Source: Fusobacterium nucleatum_L (GTDB taxonomy: Bacteria > Fusobacteriota > Fusobacteriia > Fusobacteriales > Fusobacteriaceae). Taken from it: a DNA stretch of 64,000 nt. The stretch is taken from the NCBI RefSeq assembly GCF_050231725.1, contig NZ_CP077172.1:1426001-1490000 (forward strand). Reading direction: 5' to 3'. Below the pieces are notes generated by a model that saw only the letters and a program-made list of their open reading frames with translations, made no database searches and was not told where the DNA came from. The first letter of the stretch is position 1. Each line of letters opens with the position of its first letter. Positions 26,291 to 35,292 of this stretch are shown here, in pieces. Position numbers and translations under genes: made by a program.

Positions 26291-27418
26291 TTACATTGTT
26301 CCTTTAAATATCATCATAAAGAATCCAGCTGCAACTGCTGAACCTATAACTCCAGCAACATTTGGTCCCATTGCGTGCATTAATAAGAAGTTAGTTGGAT
26401 TTTCTTTTGCACCAACTGTTTGAGAAACACGTGCTGCCATAGGAACCGCTGAAACTCCAGCTGAACCTATAAGTGGATTTATTTTTCCACCTGTTATGAT
26501 ATAAAGTAATTTTCCTAAGATGACTCCACCTGCTGTTGAGAAACAGAAAGCTGCAAGTCCCATAGCAATAATTTTTAATGTACTTATATCCAAGAATGTT
26601 GCCCCTTCTGCTTTAGCTCCAACACTTAATCCTAACATAATTGTTATTATGTTAATCATAGCATTTTGTGCTGTGTCAGATAATCTTTGAACAACTCCAG
26701 ATTCTTTAAATAAATTCCCTAACATCAATAATCCAAGTAAAGGAGCAACTGATGGTAATAATAGAGATGTAAATAATACAACTGCTATTGGAAAAACTAT
26801 TTTTTCAGTTTTAGACACTTTTCTTAATTGTCCCATTTTTACTGCTCTTTCTTTTTTAGTTGTAAGCATTTTCATAATAGGTGGTTGAATTAATGGTATC
26901 AATGCCATATATGAATAAGCTGCAACTGCTATTGGAGCAAGTAAATGAGGTGCTAGGTTATTTGCTATGTATATAGATGTAGGTCCATCTGCTCCACCAA
27001 TGATTCCGATAGCTGCTGCTTCAGCTGGTGTAAACCCTATTTGAGTTGCAAATATGAATGCTACATATATTCCTAATTGTGCTGCTGCTCCTAATATTAA
27101 ACTAATAGGGTTAGCTATCAATGGAGAAAAGTCTGTCATCGCTCCAACTCCCATAAATACTAAACATGGGAATAGATTACTTTTTACTCCATAAGACATT
27201 ATATTTATAACTCCACCTTCATCCATAAGTCCTGCTAATGGTAAATTTACCAAAAACATACCGAAAGATATAGGTAGTAATAATAGCGGTTCAAATTTCT
27301 TAACTATTGCTAGATAGAATAAAACAAATGATACAAGTATCATGGCAATATTCTGCCAAGTAAGAGCTGCAAAACCTGACGCCTCTAATAGTTCTGCTAT
27401 TATATTAAAAAAATTCAT
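26291..27418 (-). CDS. gcdB: Glutaconyl-CoA decarboxylase, beta subunit (Na+ pump)
   Basis: GcdB is the integral membrane subunit that decarboxylates carboxybiotin and exports Na+. The 375-residue protein has about ten membrane segments and the family motifs GVGAMTDFSPLIANP, GIIGGADGPTSIYIA and GSAGVSAVPMAARVSQ, with the aspartate in GGADGPT being essential in the oxaloacetate decarboxylase homologue. It lies 14 bp after gcdC. Confidence 0.95.
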   Translation of the reverse strand: MNFFNIIAELLEASGFAALTWQNIAMILVSFVLFYLAIVKKFEPLLLLPISFGMFLVNLPLAGLMDEGGVINIMSYGVKSNLFPCLVFMGVGAMTDFSPLIANPISLILGAAAQLGIYVAFIFATQIGFTPAEAAAIGIIGGADGPTSIYIANNLAPHLLAPIAVAAYSYMALIPLIQPPIMKMLTTKKERAVKMGQLRKVSKTEKIVFPIAVVLFTSLLLPSVAPLLGLLMLGNLFKESGVVQRLSDTAQNAMINIITIMLGLSVGAKAEGATFLDISTLKIIAMGLAAFCFSTAGGVILGKLLYIITGGKINPLIGSAGVSAVPMAARVSQTVGAKENPTNFLLMHAMGPNVAGVIGSAVAAGFFMMIFKGTM

Positions 27419-27432
27419 TCAAAATCCTCTCC

Positions 27433-27837
27433 TTATTTTAACACTATTAAAACTGAGTCAGTTTCTACTACGTCTCCTTTTTTAACTCTTATTTCTGCAA
27501 CTTCACCATCAACTGTTGCTGGGATATCATTTTCCATTTTCATTGCTTCTAAGATTGCAAGAGTTTGTCCAAAAGTAACTTTATCTCCTACATTTACTTT
27601 AACATCTAAAATTGATCCAGGCATTGGACTTGTTATTGTAGTTCCTCCAGTAGTAGATGTTGCTGCTGGAGCTGCTTCAACTGGAGCTGCCGCTACTTTA
27701 GTTTCAACAGCAGGTTCTGATTTTACAACTGTTTCTCTTCTTTCAGCTGGTTGACGAGATAATGATTTTCCTGCTCCTCCAACTTTTTCAACTTCAACCT
27801 CAAATTTTTTACCATTTACTGTTACTACGTATTTCAT
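27433..27837 (-). CDS. gcdC: Glutaconyl-CoA decarboxylase, gamma (biotin carrier) subunit
   Basis: This 134-residue biotin carrier has a family N-terminal piece (MKYVVTVNGKKFEVEVEKV), an Ala/Pro/Val-rich flexible linker (about 45-65) and a biotinyl domain with the EAMKMEND motif; the biotinylated lysine is K100. It shuttles carboxyl groups between GcdA and GcdB. Spacing to the neighbours is 38 bp on one side and 14 bp on the other, within the same operon. Confidence 0.95.
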   Translation of the reverse strand: MKYVVTVNGKKFEVEVEKVGGAGKSLSRQPAERRETVVKSEPAVETKVAAAPVEAAPAATSTTGGTTITSPMPGSILDVKVNVGDKVTFGQTLAILEAMKMENDIPATVDGEVAEIRVKKGDVVETDSVLIVLK

Positions 27838-27875
27838 TTTTTCTCCTTTCCTAATTCCTTTAATTTTTAATTTTT

Positions 27876-28202
27876 TTAAATTTCTGTTATGCTAACAATA
27901 GTGAAATTTTCAACAGGTTCTCTCATCTCTTCGCTAATAGCTGAGATTATAACTGCTAATCTTTCAACTTCTTCTTGGTTGTCTTCTTTTACAACCGCTT
28001 TCGTAGCTGTACTTGCATTTACATTTCCTGTATTTGCAACTGGCTTTTGTTCAGGTACTTCTTCTTTAACTAAAAGATTTATAACTTTAGATGATATTAT
28101 TATAAATAATGCTAATGCTATTAAAGCAAAAAACACTATTGAAAAACCTATCAAAAAAGTTATGATACTTTCTCCAAAAGTCATGGTATTAGATGTCCAC
28201 AT
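27876..28202 (-). CDS. gcdD: Glutaconyl-CoA decarboxylase, delta (OadG-like) subunit
   Basis: The 108-residue protein has one N-terminal membrane helix (about 12-35), a polar linker and a short C-terminal segment (EEVERLAVIISAISEEMREPVENFTIVSITEI) typical of OadG/GcdD subunits, which anchor the decarboxylase complex. Low sequence conservation makes the call depend on size, topology and its place between the regulator and gcdC. Confidence 0.85.
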   Translation of the reverse strand: MWTSNTMTFGESIITFLIGFSIVFFALIALALFIIISSKVINLLVKEEVPEQKPVANTGNVNASTATKAVVKEDNQEEVERLAVIISAISEEMREPVENFTIVSITEI

Positions 28203-28223
28203 AGCTATCCCCCTTTTTTTGAT

Positions 28224-30230
28224 TTAGATGTTACTTATTAAATAATCATAGATATCCAATCTACTGTTATTAAAACTAAAATTTTTATTTTGGAAAAATA
28301 ACTTCACAAAATTGTAAATAATTGCTTTGTATTTTATATCATAATTTGAATTTATTGATATAATCGTATTAATTTTTCTGCTGTTTACGCATATTTCCTT
28401 TTCATTTATTGCAATTAGTACAGAATTGTGACTGTTTTTAGGATTTGATTTATGGAAAATTATTCCTATTTTACCCCCTAAATAAGAGTAAAAATTATTA
28501 TTTGCTACTCTATTTATGATATCATTAATATCATTTTTTTGCAAGAAAGTTGGATAAAAAAATTTGTTTAAAATTTCTTCAAGTGAGCTTAAATTTGTTT
28601 TAAAAATGTTTTCTTTTTTTAAAAAATTTTCTAACGAAAATTTATTTCTATCTACATCATTATATATCTTTTCTGGAAATGTTTCATCTAGGTTATTTAT
28701 AAGTTTTTTTACATTTACATCAGATGAATTTTCTAATATAACTTTTAGTAAAGCTGTCATTTTTATCTTTTGGTTCTTTGTAAGCCCAGCTTCTTTAAGT
28801 TTTTTTATATCTTTTTCTGTTAAAATAGGATTTAGTTCTATAATTTTAGTACGTTTAATTTCTTTCACAAAATCCTTTTCTAAAGAAAATGTTGTTAAAA
28901 TATAATCATAATCTTCTAAATTTTTCTCTATCTGTTCGAAGCTTTTTAAAGTCAAAATTTTATCTATATCAATTAAAAATTCTGTTTCTATATCTTCTTT
29001 TAAGAAAAGTGCTATGTTTTCTTTATATGTAGTGACCAGTATACCTTTTTTATTTATCTTATTATTATTTTGTAAAGCCTTATGAAAAAAAGGTACCAAA
29101 TATGCTATTTCTTCTTCTGAAACTTTTTCATTAATAACTTCTTCTAAAAAATAGAAATTCTTTTTTAAAAAATTAAATATAGAAGGATAAAGTTTTTTTA
29201 CATCTTTTAATATTGAATTTTTTAACTTTATTCTTCTTTTTGTTCTAAAAATTAAAGGTTTTATATAGTAAAATATCTCATCAAGAAAAATATCTATATT
29301 TTTTAAATCAACCTTATTTTCAATTTCAAAAGTCCTTACTATTTTATTTATAGCAACACTGATATCTAACCAATTTGGAAATTTTACAAAAATATCTTTT
29401 TCATCTCTTGTAATTCTAAATAAATAGTCTGTAAAGAATATTAAATTTGTATTTGAAAAATCAGTAAAAATTTTTTTAAGTTGTAAATATTCTTCTCTTT
29501 TCTTTAAGATTTCTATATTTTCAATTTTTAAATTGCAATTTTTCTTTTCTCTTTTTTGTGAAATAACCATTAGAATAACAAGTATATTTAAAGTTTCATC
29601 CATATAATCCAATTCTACTTTTTTAATTTTTTTAGAAACAGATTCAATTTCATTCATATACTCATCTTTTATTTCTTTGTAAATAACTTTTCTAAAATAA
29701 CTGATATCATCAAAAAAGATTTTATCATATTTTTTATCAAAACTCACATATTTATACAGATAAATCGCCATAAAGTATCTGTAATCTTCTTCTAAATAAT
29801 CAAAATAATATTTTAATTTATCATCTTGTAATAATTTAATGTTATATTCTAATAATATTTTTTTTAAATTTTTTAAATCATTTCTTATAGTAGATTTACT
29901 TGTGCCTAATTTGTCAGCTACTTCTTTTAATAAAAATTTATCTTTTTTCATCAAAGTATAAAGTATTATTAGTTCTTCTCTTTCTTTTTGACTATAAATA
30001 TAATTTCTACTCTCAATATTTTCAAAAAGTTTATCCATATCATCTTTATTTAAAAAAGAAAAAAACTCTCTTTTTTTTATTTCTATTTTTTTTGTACCTA
30101 ATTCTTCATTAATTTCATCTGTTTTATAGCGAATACTTCTTTCAGTTAAACCGAGTAATTCAGCTATTTTAGAGAGTTTCTTTTCATTTTCAATAAGTTT
30201 TAATAATTCAAAATGCTGCTTTTTTAGCAT
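28224..30230 (-). CDS. PRD-domain transcriptional regulator (Mga/BglG/MtlR type)
   Basis: The visible order is an N-terminal HTH (QHFELLKLIENEKKLSKIAELLGLTERSIRYK), a second HTH (KEVADKLGTSKSTIRNDLKNLKKILLEY), two helical PRD-like regions (about 165-390, with YLVPFFHKALQNNNK), an EIIB-like piece (about 395-470) and a C-terminal EIIA-like domain with a histidine in KIGIIFHKSN. Such regulators are controlled by PTS phosphorylation. The start at 30230 is preceded by GGAGG; the ATG four codons upstream overlaps that site. It ends 21 bp before gcdD, so it heads the glutamate operon. The inducer is unknown. Confidence 0.85.
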   Translation of the reverse strand: MLKKQHFELLKLIENEKKLSKIAELLGLTERSIRYKTDEINEELGTKKIEIKKREFFSFLNKDDMDKLFENIESRNYIYSQKEREELIILYTLMKKDKFLLKEVADKLGTSKSTIRNDLKNLKKILLEYNIKLLQDDKLKYYFDYLEEDYRYFMAIYLYKYVSFDKKYDKIFFDDISYFRKVIYKEIKDEYMNEIESVSKKIKKVELDYMDETLNILVILMVISQKREKKNCNLKIENIEILKKREEYLQLKKIFTDFSNTNLIFFTDYLFRITRDEKDIFVKFPNWLDISVAINKIVRTFEIENKVDLKNIDIFLDEIFYYIKPLIFRTKRRIKLKNSILKDVKKLYPSIFNFLKKNFYFLEEVINEKVSEEEIAYLVPFFHKALQNNNKINKKGILVTTYKENIALFLKEDIETEFLIDIDKILTLKSFEQIEKNLEDYDYILTTFSLEKDFVKEIKRTKIIELNPILTEKDIKKLKEAGLTKNQKIKMTALLKVILENSSDVNVKKLINNLDETFPEKIYNDVDRNKFSLENFLKKENIFKTNLSSLEEILNKFFYPTFLQKNDINDIINRVANNNFYSYLGGKIGIIFHKSNPKNSHNSVLIAINEKEICVNSRKINTIISINSNYDIKYKAIIYNFVKLFFQNKNFSFNNSRLDIYDYLISNI

Positions 30231-30424
30231 TTTTACCTCCATAACTTTTAAAGTACAAGTGTTCTAAAGTTTTACAATTTGAAAATTATTAAAAAAAAAT
30301 TAAAATATATACACATAATTAATAGAAATATTTATTTAATAAATAATACAATTTTTTTAATTTTTTTTCTAGCTTTATTTTGTTTCATAAATTTGTGAAA
30401 TAAATTACACGGATATATTATTAT

Positions 30425-30465
30425 AAAAAATAAAGAACCCAGTTTAAAACTAAGTTCTTTATTTA
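30425..30465 (-). terminator. Terminator of the ccdA-trx1-msrAB-modRS operon
   Basis: On the minus strand AATAAAGAACTTAG pairs with CTGGGTTCTTTATT across a TTTTAAA loop and runs into a T-rich tract. It lies just past the modS stop. The rest of 30231-30470 holds the upstream region of the PRD regulator and a near-palindrome, TTTCATAAATTTGTGAAA, at 30383-30400. Confidence 0.8.
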
Positions 30466-30470
30466 TAATT

Positions 30471-32129
30471 CTATTTGTAAGGTATGCTTATTATGATTCT
30501 AGCTCCTGTTTTAAAGGAACTATCTATTTTTGCTCCATATTCATTTCCATAATAATACTGAATTCTCTTATTTACATTTTTAATTCCAACACCACCCATT
30601 TTCATAAGTGCTTGTTTTTTAGCTGCTTCAAATCCAATACCATTATCCTCTATTATTAATTCTATCCTATTATCTATTATTTGAGAGTATATAGAAATTA
30701 TCCCTGTTGTATCTAAATTTTTAATACCATGATAAATTGCATTTTCTACAAAAGGTTGCAATATAATCTTAGGTACCTCTATGTTTTCTAATTCTTCTTG
30801 TATTGAAATTTTATATTCTAATTTATCTTCATATCTTTGCTTTTGTATATATAAATATTCTTTAATATGATTTATTTCTTCCTTTAAAGGAATTTTTTCT
30901 TTTCCATTACTTAAAGAAATTCTAAAAAAGTTAGATAAAGCCTTTGTAATAGAAATAACTTTTTCAGTATCCTGAAATTCTGCCATCCAAATTATTGTAT
31001 CCAAAGTATTGTATAAAAAATGTGGATTAATTTGACTGTAAAGTGCATTAATTTCATATTCTCTTAAATATTTAATCCTATCTATCATTTCATTAAAATG
31101 GTTTTGTAAACTTAAAATTTCAATACTTACATCACCTTTTAAATTTATTTTTGATAAATCCTTATTAAAATTATTCATATGCTGCTCTAACTCTTTAATT
31201 GGTTTTGTAATTCTTCTCAACACACTGATACTTATTAAAACTGTAATTAAAAGAGAAGCTAAACAACTTATAACTATCATTTCAAAAAAATGATTTTTTA
31301 AACTTTCAATTTCTTGCATATAGGAAATTTCAATCAATGTCCAATGAGTATTTTTAATAGGATATTTTACTGTAACTGTATTTTCTTTTCTGTTGTATCC
31401 CTCTTTAATATTTTTTAAATTTTTTAGATATTTTTCTTGGGAGGTATCATAAGGGATTTCTTTATAGTAAACTATCCTATTATCCTCATCTAAAATAACA
31501 ATATCACTGTTCTTTCCTGTTTCTTGATTTTGAAGATACTCATGAAGTGCTTGGTATTTTACATCTATCAACAATACACCTAAATTTTCTCCATTAGTAT
31601 CTGCAATTTCTCTACTGACAGAAATAACCCAATCGTCCATTCCATCAACTGAAAAATTTTGTTTTCTAAGTGGATTTAATACAGGCATAGGGTTCATTAA
31701 AGAATTTACATACCATTCCTCTTTCATCATATCACTAGAAACTTCCATATTTACATTTTTTTCATTAGAAATAACTGCTCCATCTTTTCTTATTAAAATA
31801 ATAGATTTTATATAAGGATCTGTGGAAAGTGTATTATCTATTATATTTAAAATTCTATTTTTCTCAGTTTCATCTTTATTTTTTAGATAATCATATACTC
31901 CTTTATCATGTGAAATTACTTGACTTAATGTTGTCAATTTACTCATATATAACTCAATATAATTCCCACTTTTTTCAATAGCTTCTGTCTTAGCTGAAAT
32001 TTCTTTCTGTATTAAAAGACTACTTGAACTGAAATAAAATATACTTCCTAAAAGTAAAACTAGAACTAAATTGGTAATTAAAAAATAAAATCCTATCTTT
32101 ATGTTTAGTGGTTTATTATTCATTTTCAT
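30471..32129 (-). CDS. modS: YesM-type sensor histidine kinase ModS
   Basis: Two membrane helices (about 12-34 and 283-305) flank an extracytoplasmic sensor domain, followed by a HAMP region, a His_kinase domain with phospho-acceptor SQINPHFLYNTLDTI, and an HATPase domain with NAIYHG and DNGIGF. The length of 552 aa fits the YesM family. It overlaps the response regulator gene by 14 bp. In F. nucleatum the two-component system next to msrAB is called ModRS and controls the oxidative-stress genes; I assign the name from that context. Confidence 0.88.
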   Translation of the reverse strand: MKMNNKPLNIKIGFYFLITNLVLVLLLGSIFYFSSSSLLIQKEISAKTEAIEKSGNYIELYMSKLTTLSQVISHDKGVYDYLKNKDETEKNRILNIIDNTLSTDPYIKSIILIRKDGAVISNEKNVNMEVSSDMMKEEWYVNSLMNPMPVLNPLRKQNFSVDGMDDWVISVSREIADTNGENLGVLLIDVKYQALHEYLQNQETGKNSDIVILDEDNRIVYYKEIPYDTSQEKYLKNLKNIKEGYNRKENTVTVKYPIKNTHWTLIEISYMQEIESLKNHFFEMIVISCLASLLITVLISISVLRRITKPIKELEQHMNNFNKDLSKINLKGDVSIEILSLQNHFNEMIDRIKYLREYEINALYSQINPHFLYNTLDTIIWMAEFQDTEKVISITKALSNFFRISLSNGKEKIPLKEEINHIKEYLYIQKQRYEDKLEYKISIQEELENIEVPKIILQPFVENAIYHGIKNLDTTGIISIYSQIIDNRIELIIEDNGIGFEAAKKQALMKMGGVGIKNVNKRIQYYYGNEYGAKIDSSFKTGARIIISIPYK

Positions 32130-32901
32130 TTTTTAACACCGTTTCTCTATATTGTTTTGGAGTAATTTGATAATATTTTTTAAATTTTGTTATAAAGTAA
32201 TTTACATCTTCAAAACCAACTTGTTCAGCTATTTCATAATTTTTTAGTTCAGTTGTTAAAAGTAATAATTTTGCCTTTTCCATTCTCTTTTGTAAAAGAT
32301 AATCTTGAAATGGAATTCCAAAATTTTTCTTAAACATAATACTTAAATATCCTGAACTTAAATCTAATTTTTCAGAGAGAATGGATAAGGTAAATTGACT
32401 ATCAGTATAGCTTTCTTCAATAATATTTTGTATTAATTCTTTATAATTATTTTTTGCAATGTTATCTTGTGTATCTACTGTTGTTATTTTTTCTAATACT
32501 TTTTCAATTTCCTTATCTTTTCTTTCCTTTTGCAAGGAACTCACTAATTTTACAATAATCTCTGAAACATCTGACTTTGAAATTGGCTTTAAAATATAAT
32601 CTTCTACTCCAATTTTAATAGCCGTTTGTGCATAATCAAAATAATTATATCCTGTAATGATTGCTATTTTTGTATCAGGATTTATTGATTTTATCTTTTT
32701 TGCAACCGATAATCCATCAATTTTTGGCATATTAATATCCATTAAAACAATTTCAGGTTTAAACTCTTCAAATACTTTTAATGCCTCTTCTCCCGTTGAA
32801 GCCTCATGAATTTCTCCAATTTGTAAAGAAGATAAATCTATTAGTTGTTTTATACCTCTCCTAATCAGAGGTTCATCATCTGCAATCATTAACTTATACA
32901 C
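32116..32901 (-). CDS. modR: YesN/AraC-type response regulator ModR
   Basis: The receiver domain shows the acidic pair (IADDEPLI), the phospho-acceptor aspartate in VLMDINMPKIDG and the lysine in YILKPISK. The C-terminal AraC-type double HTH is complete (FTLSILSEKLDLSSGYLSIMFKKNFG ... YEIAEQVGFEDVNYFITKFKKYYQITPKQYR). The length is 261 aa. It lies 30 bp downstream of msrAB and overlaps modS, so sensing and repair genes form one operon, as described for F. nucleatum. Confidence 0.9.
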   Translation of the reverse strand: MYKLMIADDEPLIRRGIKQLIDLSSLQIGEIHEASTGEEALKVFEEFKPEIVLMDINMPKIDGLSVAKKIKSINPDTKIAIITGYNYFDYAQTAIKIGVEDYILKPISKSDVSEIIVKLVSSLQKERKDKEIEKVLEKITTVDTQDNIAKNNYKELIQNIIEESYTDSQFTLSILSEKLDLSSGYLSIMFKKNFGIPFQDYLLQKRMEKAKLLLLTTELKNYEIAEQVGFEDVNYFITKFKKYYQITPKQYRETVLKNENE

Positions 32902-32931
32902 AATCTTTCTCCCTTTAACTCTCTTTTACTT

Positions 32932-33897
32932 TTATTTTACAAGTGGTAATAAATATCCATAACCTTTTGCTTCCATTTCTGCATAAGGAATAAATTGTAT
33001 GGCTGCACTATTGATACAATATCTTTTTCCTCCTCTATCTCTTGGCCCATCATCAAATACATGTCCTAAATGTGCTTTTCCACTTCTGCTTCTTACTTCT
33101 GTTCTTATCATATTGAAACTAGTGTCATTATGGTAAGTTACAACTTCTGGAACAATAGGTTTTACAAAACTAGGCCATCCACATTGAGAAGCATATTTAT
33201 CAGTTGAAGAAAATAATGGTTCTCCTGTTGTTATATCAACATAAATTCCTTTGTCAAAAAAATCCCAATAATCATTTTGAAATGCTCTTTCTGTATCTCC
33301 ATTTTGTGTTACTTCATATTGTTTTGAATTTAATTTCATTCTTAATTCTTTTTCAGATAATTTTGGATATTTTTTTTCATCTACTATTATATCATCTGCT
33401 TTTGATAAATCAATATGACAATAACCATTAGGATTTTTTTTCAAATAATCTTGATGATATTCTTCTGCTAAATAATATTCTTTTAAAGGTAAAACTTCCA
33501 CTACAATTTTTTGAGAATATTTTTTTTGTTGTTCTTTTATTTCATTTTGAATAACAGATTTATCATTTTGATTTACATAATAAATTCCTGTTCTATATTG
33601 TGAACCTCTATCATTTCCTTGTTTATTTACACTTGTTGGATCAATAATTTTAAAATAATATTTTAATAAAGTTGAAAGATTAACTTTACTTGCATCATAT
33701 CTAACATGAACTGTTTCAGCATGTCCTGAACTATGTAAATCTTGGTATTTCGGATTTTTAGTTTTTCCATTTGCATATCCAGAAGTTGCATCTATTACAC
33801 CATAGATTTTTTCCATATATGCTTCCACACCCCAAAAACAACCTCCTGCTAAATATATTTCACGAATATTTTTATTAACATGTTTTACATTGATGTT
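32932..33897 (-). CDS. msrAB: Fused methionine sulfoxide reductase MsrAB, no normal start codon
   Basis: The MsrA half carries the catalytic GCFWGVEAYMEKI motif (Cys codon 33838-33840), GYANG and the GHAETVHVRYD segment. The MsrB half has QCGWPSF, RSRSGKAHLGHVFDDGP and the catalytic cysteine in RYCINSAA. The enzyme reduces S- and R-methionine sulfoxide in proteins. Between the last in-frame stop and the catalytic cysteine there is no ATG, GTG or TTG; the first is the GTG at 33828, inside the motif and after the cysteine. The frame is -1 to trx1 and meets it at an A9 run (33896-33904), so I give the point of frame entry as the start. A rare ATT start or a length change of the A run are alternatives. 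Confidence 0.85.
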   Translation of the reverse strand, partial: NINVKHVNKNIREIYLAGGCFWGVEAYMEKIYGVIDATSGYANGKTKNPKYQDLHSSGHAETVHVRYDASKVNLSTLLKYYFKIIDPTSVNKQGNDRGSQYRTGIYYVNQNDKSVIQNEIKEQQKKYSQKIVVEVLPLKEYYLAEEYHQDYLKKNPNGYCHIDLSKADDIIVDEKKYPKLSEKELRMKLNSKQYEVTQNGDTERAFQNDYWDFFDKGIYVDITTGEPLFSSTDKYASQCGWPSFVKPIVPEVVTYHNDTSFNMIRTEVRSRSGKAHLGHVFDDGPRDRGGKRYCINSAAIQFIPYAEMEAKGYGYLLPLVK

Positions 33898-34529
33898 TTT
33901 TTTTCCATACTCATTTTATCATCTTTCATCATATGTTTATCATTCATCATTTTGTCATCTTTCATCATGTTATCTTTCATCTTTCCATCATTCATCATAT
34001 GATTATCTTTCATCATAGTGTCTTTCATTCCTTTGTCATCCATCATCATTTTAGAAGAAAATAATTTTTTTATTTCTGCTTTTTCTAAATGACCTGGAAG
34101 AACTTTTTCAGCTTTTCCCGCTTTATTTACAACAACAGAAGTTGGATAAACACGGACATTTAACATCTTTGTTAATTCACCTTTTTCATCTAATAAAACT
34201 TTTATATTCTTATAACCCAAAGATTTATACCATTTTTTAAAATCTTCTGTTTTCTTTTCCCCAACTAATCCAGGAGAAACAACAGTAACAACTTCAAAAT
34301 CTTTCATTTCTTTGCTAAGACTATCTATATCTTCTAATCCTGAAAGACAAACTGGACACCAAGAAGCCCAAAATTTAACATAAGTTGCTTTTCCATCTTT
34401 TCCAAAAGAATAACTCATTCCATTCAAATCTTTCAAAGTAACCTTTGATAAATCCATCTCTGCTCCAAAAGCTACTGCTCCCATTAATAACATCATAATT
34501 CCTAAAAACAATTTTTTTAGCCCTTTCAT
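33885..34529 (-). CDS. trx1: Secreted thioredoxin-like protein with Met-rich tail (Trx1)
   Basis: A signal peptide (MKGLKKLFLGIMMLLMGAVAFGA) is followed by a TlpA/ResA-like thioredoxin domain (about 25-155) with the redox motif WCPVC (C58, C61) and the cis-proline region VYPTSVV. Residues 161-214 are a low-complexity tail of repeated MMKD/MMND units, with 18 methionines in 54 residues. It should take electrons from CcdA and pass them to MsrAB in the periplasm, the role described for this locus in F. nucleatum. The stop is only 9 bp past the A9 run where the msrAB frame begins. Confidence 0.9.
   Translation of the reverse strand: MKGLKKLFLGIMMLLMGAVAFGAEMDLSKVTLKDLNGMSYSFGKDGKATYVKFWASWCPVCLSGLEDIDSLSKEMKDFEVVTVVSPGLVGEKKTEDFKKWYKSLGYKNIKVLLDEKGELTKMLNVRVYPTSVVVNKAGKAEKVLPGHLEKAEIKKLFSSKMMMDDKGMKDTMMKDNHMMNDGKMKDNMMKDDKMMNDKHMMKDDKMSMEKKTSM
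33896..33904 (-). promoter_or_regulatory. A9 run, candidate -1 frameshift or phase-variation site
   Basis: On the minus strand the trx1 codons GAA AAA AAA ACA contain the slippery heptamer A_AAA_AAA. A -1 slip leads straight into the open msrAB frame and gives a fusion of about 532 residues. One extra A in the run would do the same at the DNA level. Confidence 0.5.
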
Positions 34530-34612
34530 CTGCTAAAACCTCCTTAAATAATTTTAATTTATATTAAACTATTACATTTTATGGTTGTAATAGATTTTAA
34601 CCTTAAATAATC

Positions 34613-35266
34613 TTATAAAAATATACTTAATTTATCAGTAAGAAGTAAAATTCCCATAATAATTATCAACAAACCACCAATTTTTTTCATAATACCTAAA
34701 TGTTTTTTTATTGCTGAAACTTTTGTCAATACATATTTTGAAGATAAAGATAGAATAACAAAAGGTGTCGCTAAACCTAAAACATAAATAAACATCATAA
34801 GTGCTCCATAGTAAGGATTTCCTCCTCCACTTGAAATAAAAAGAATTGAAGCAAGTATTGGTCCAACACAAGGTGTCCATCCTAAACTAAAAGTGAAACC
34901 TAGTAAAAATGCTCCCCAAATACTATCATCTTCTTTTCCTTTTATATCCACAAGTTTTGTTTTTTCCAAAAATGGTATTTTAACAATTTCCATTTGAATA
35001 ATTCCAAATATTATAACTATCACTCCACTAATTATTCTAAATGTTTTACTTATTAAAAATGAACCTATACTTCCAGCTCCAAATCCAAGTAAAACAAAAC
35101 TTGTTGAAAGTCCAATTACAAATACCACTGTCTTTATAATAGATTTCTTACCACTTGTACTTAACATTCCAATATAAACTGGAAGTAATGGAAATATACA
35201 AGGTGAAAAGAAAGAAAGTAGACCTGCAACATAAACTGCTCCGATAAATAACTCTGTATTTAACAT
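34613..35266 (-). CDS. ccdA: CcdA-type thiol:disulfide transmembrane electron carrier
   Basis: CcdA passes electrons from cytoplasmic thioredoxin to periplasmic partners. The 217-residue protein has six membrane segments and two redox cysteines, C23 in SPCIFPLLPVYIG and C133 in GWTPCVGPILAS. It is the first gene of the operon, 83 bp upstream of trx1. A copy of the palindromic repeat element lies upstream (35293-35462). Confidence 0.93.
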   Translation of the reverse strand: MLNTELFIGAVYVAGLLSFFSPCIFPLLPVYIGMLSTSGKKSIIKTVVFVIGLSTSFVLLGFGAGSIGSFLISKTFRIISGVIVIIFGIIQMEIVKIPFLEKTKLVDIKGKEDDSIWGAFLLGFTFSLGWTPCVGPILASILFISSGGGNPYYGALMMFIYVLGLATPFVILSLSSKYVLTKVSAIKKHLGIMKKIGGLLIIIMGILLLTDKLSIFL

Positions 35267-35292
35267 TTCTTATACTCCTATTTCTTAATATT

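Noticed and set aside
30383..30400. Near-palindrome TTTCATAAATTTGTGAAA upstream of the PRD regulator
   Set aside because: It has two mismatched positions and lies about 150 bp from the start in AT-rich DNA; too weak to call an operator.
33826..33828. GTG at 33828 as the msrAB start (AGGAGG lies upstream)
   Set aside because: It falls within the GCFWGVE motif and would remove the catalytic cysteine. The AGGAGG is the coding sequence for the Ala-Gly-Gly of that motif.
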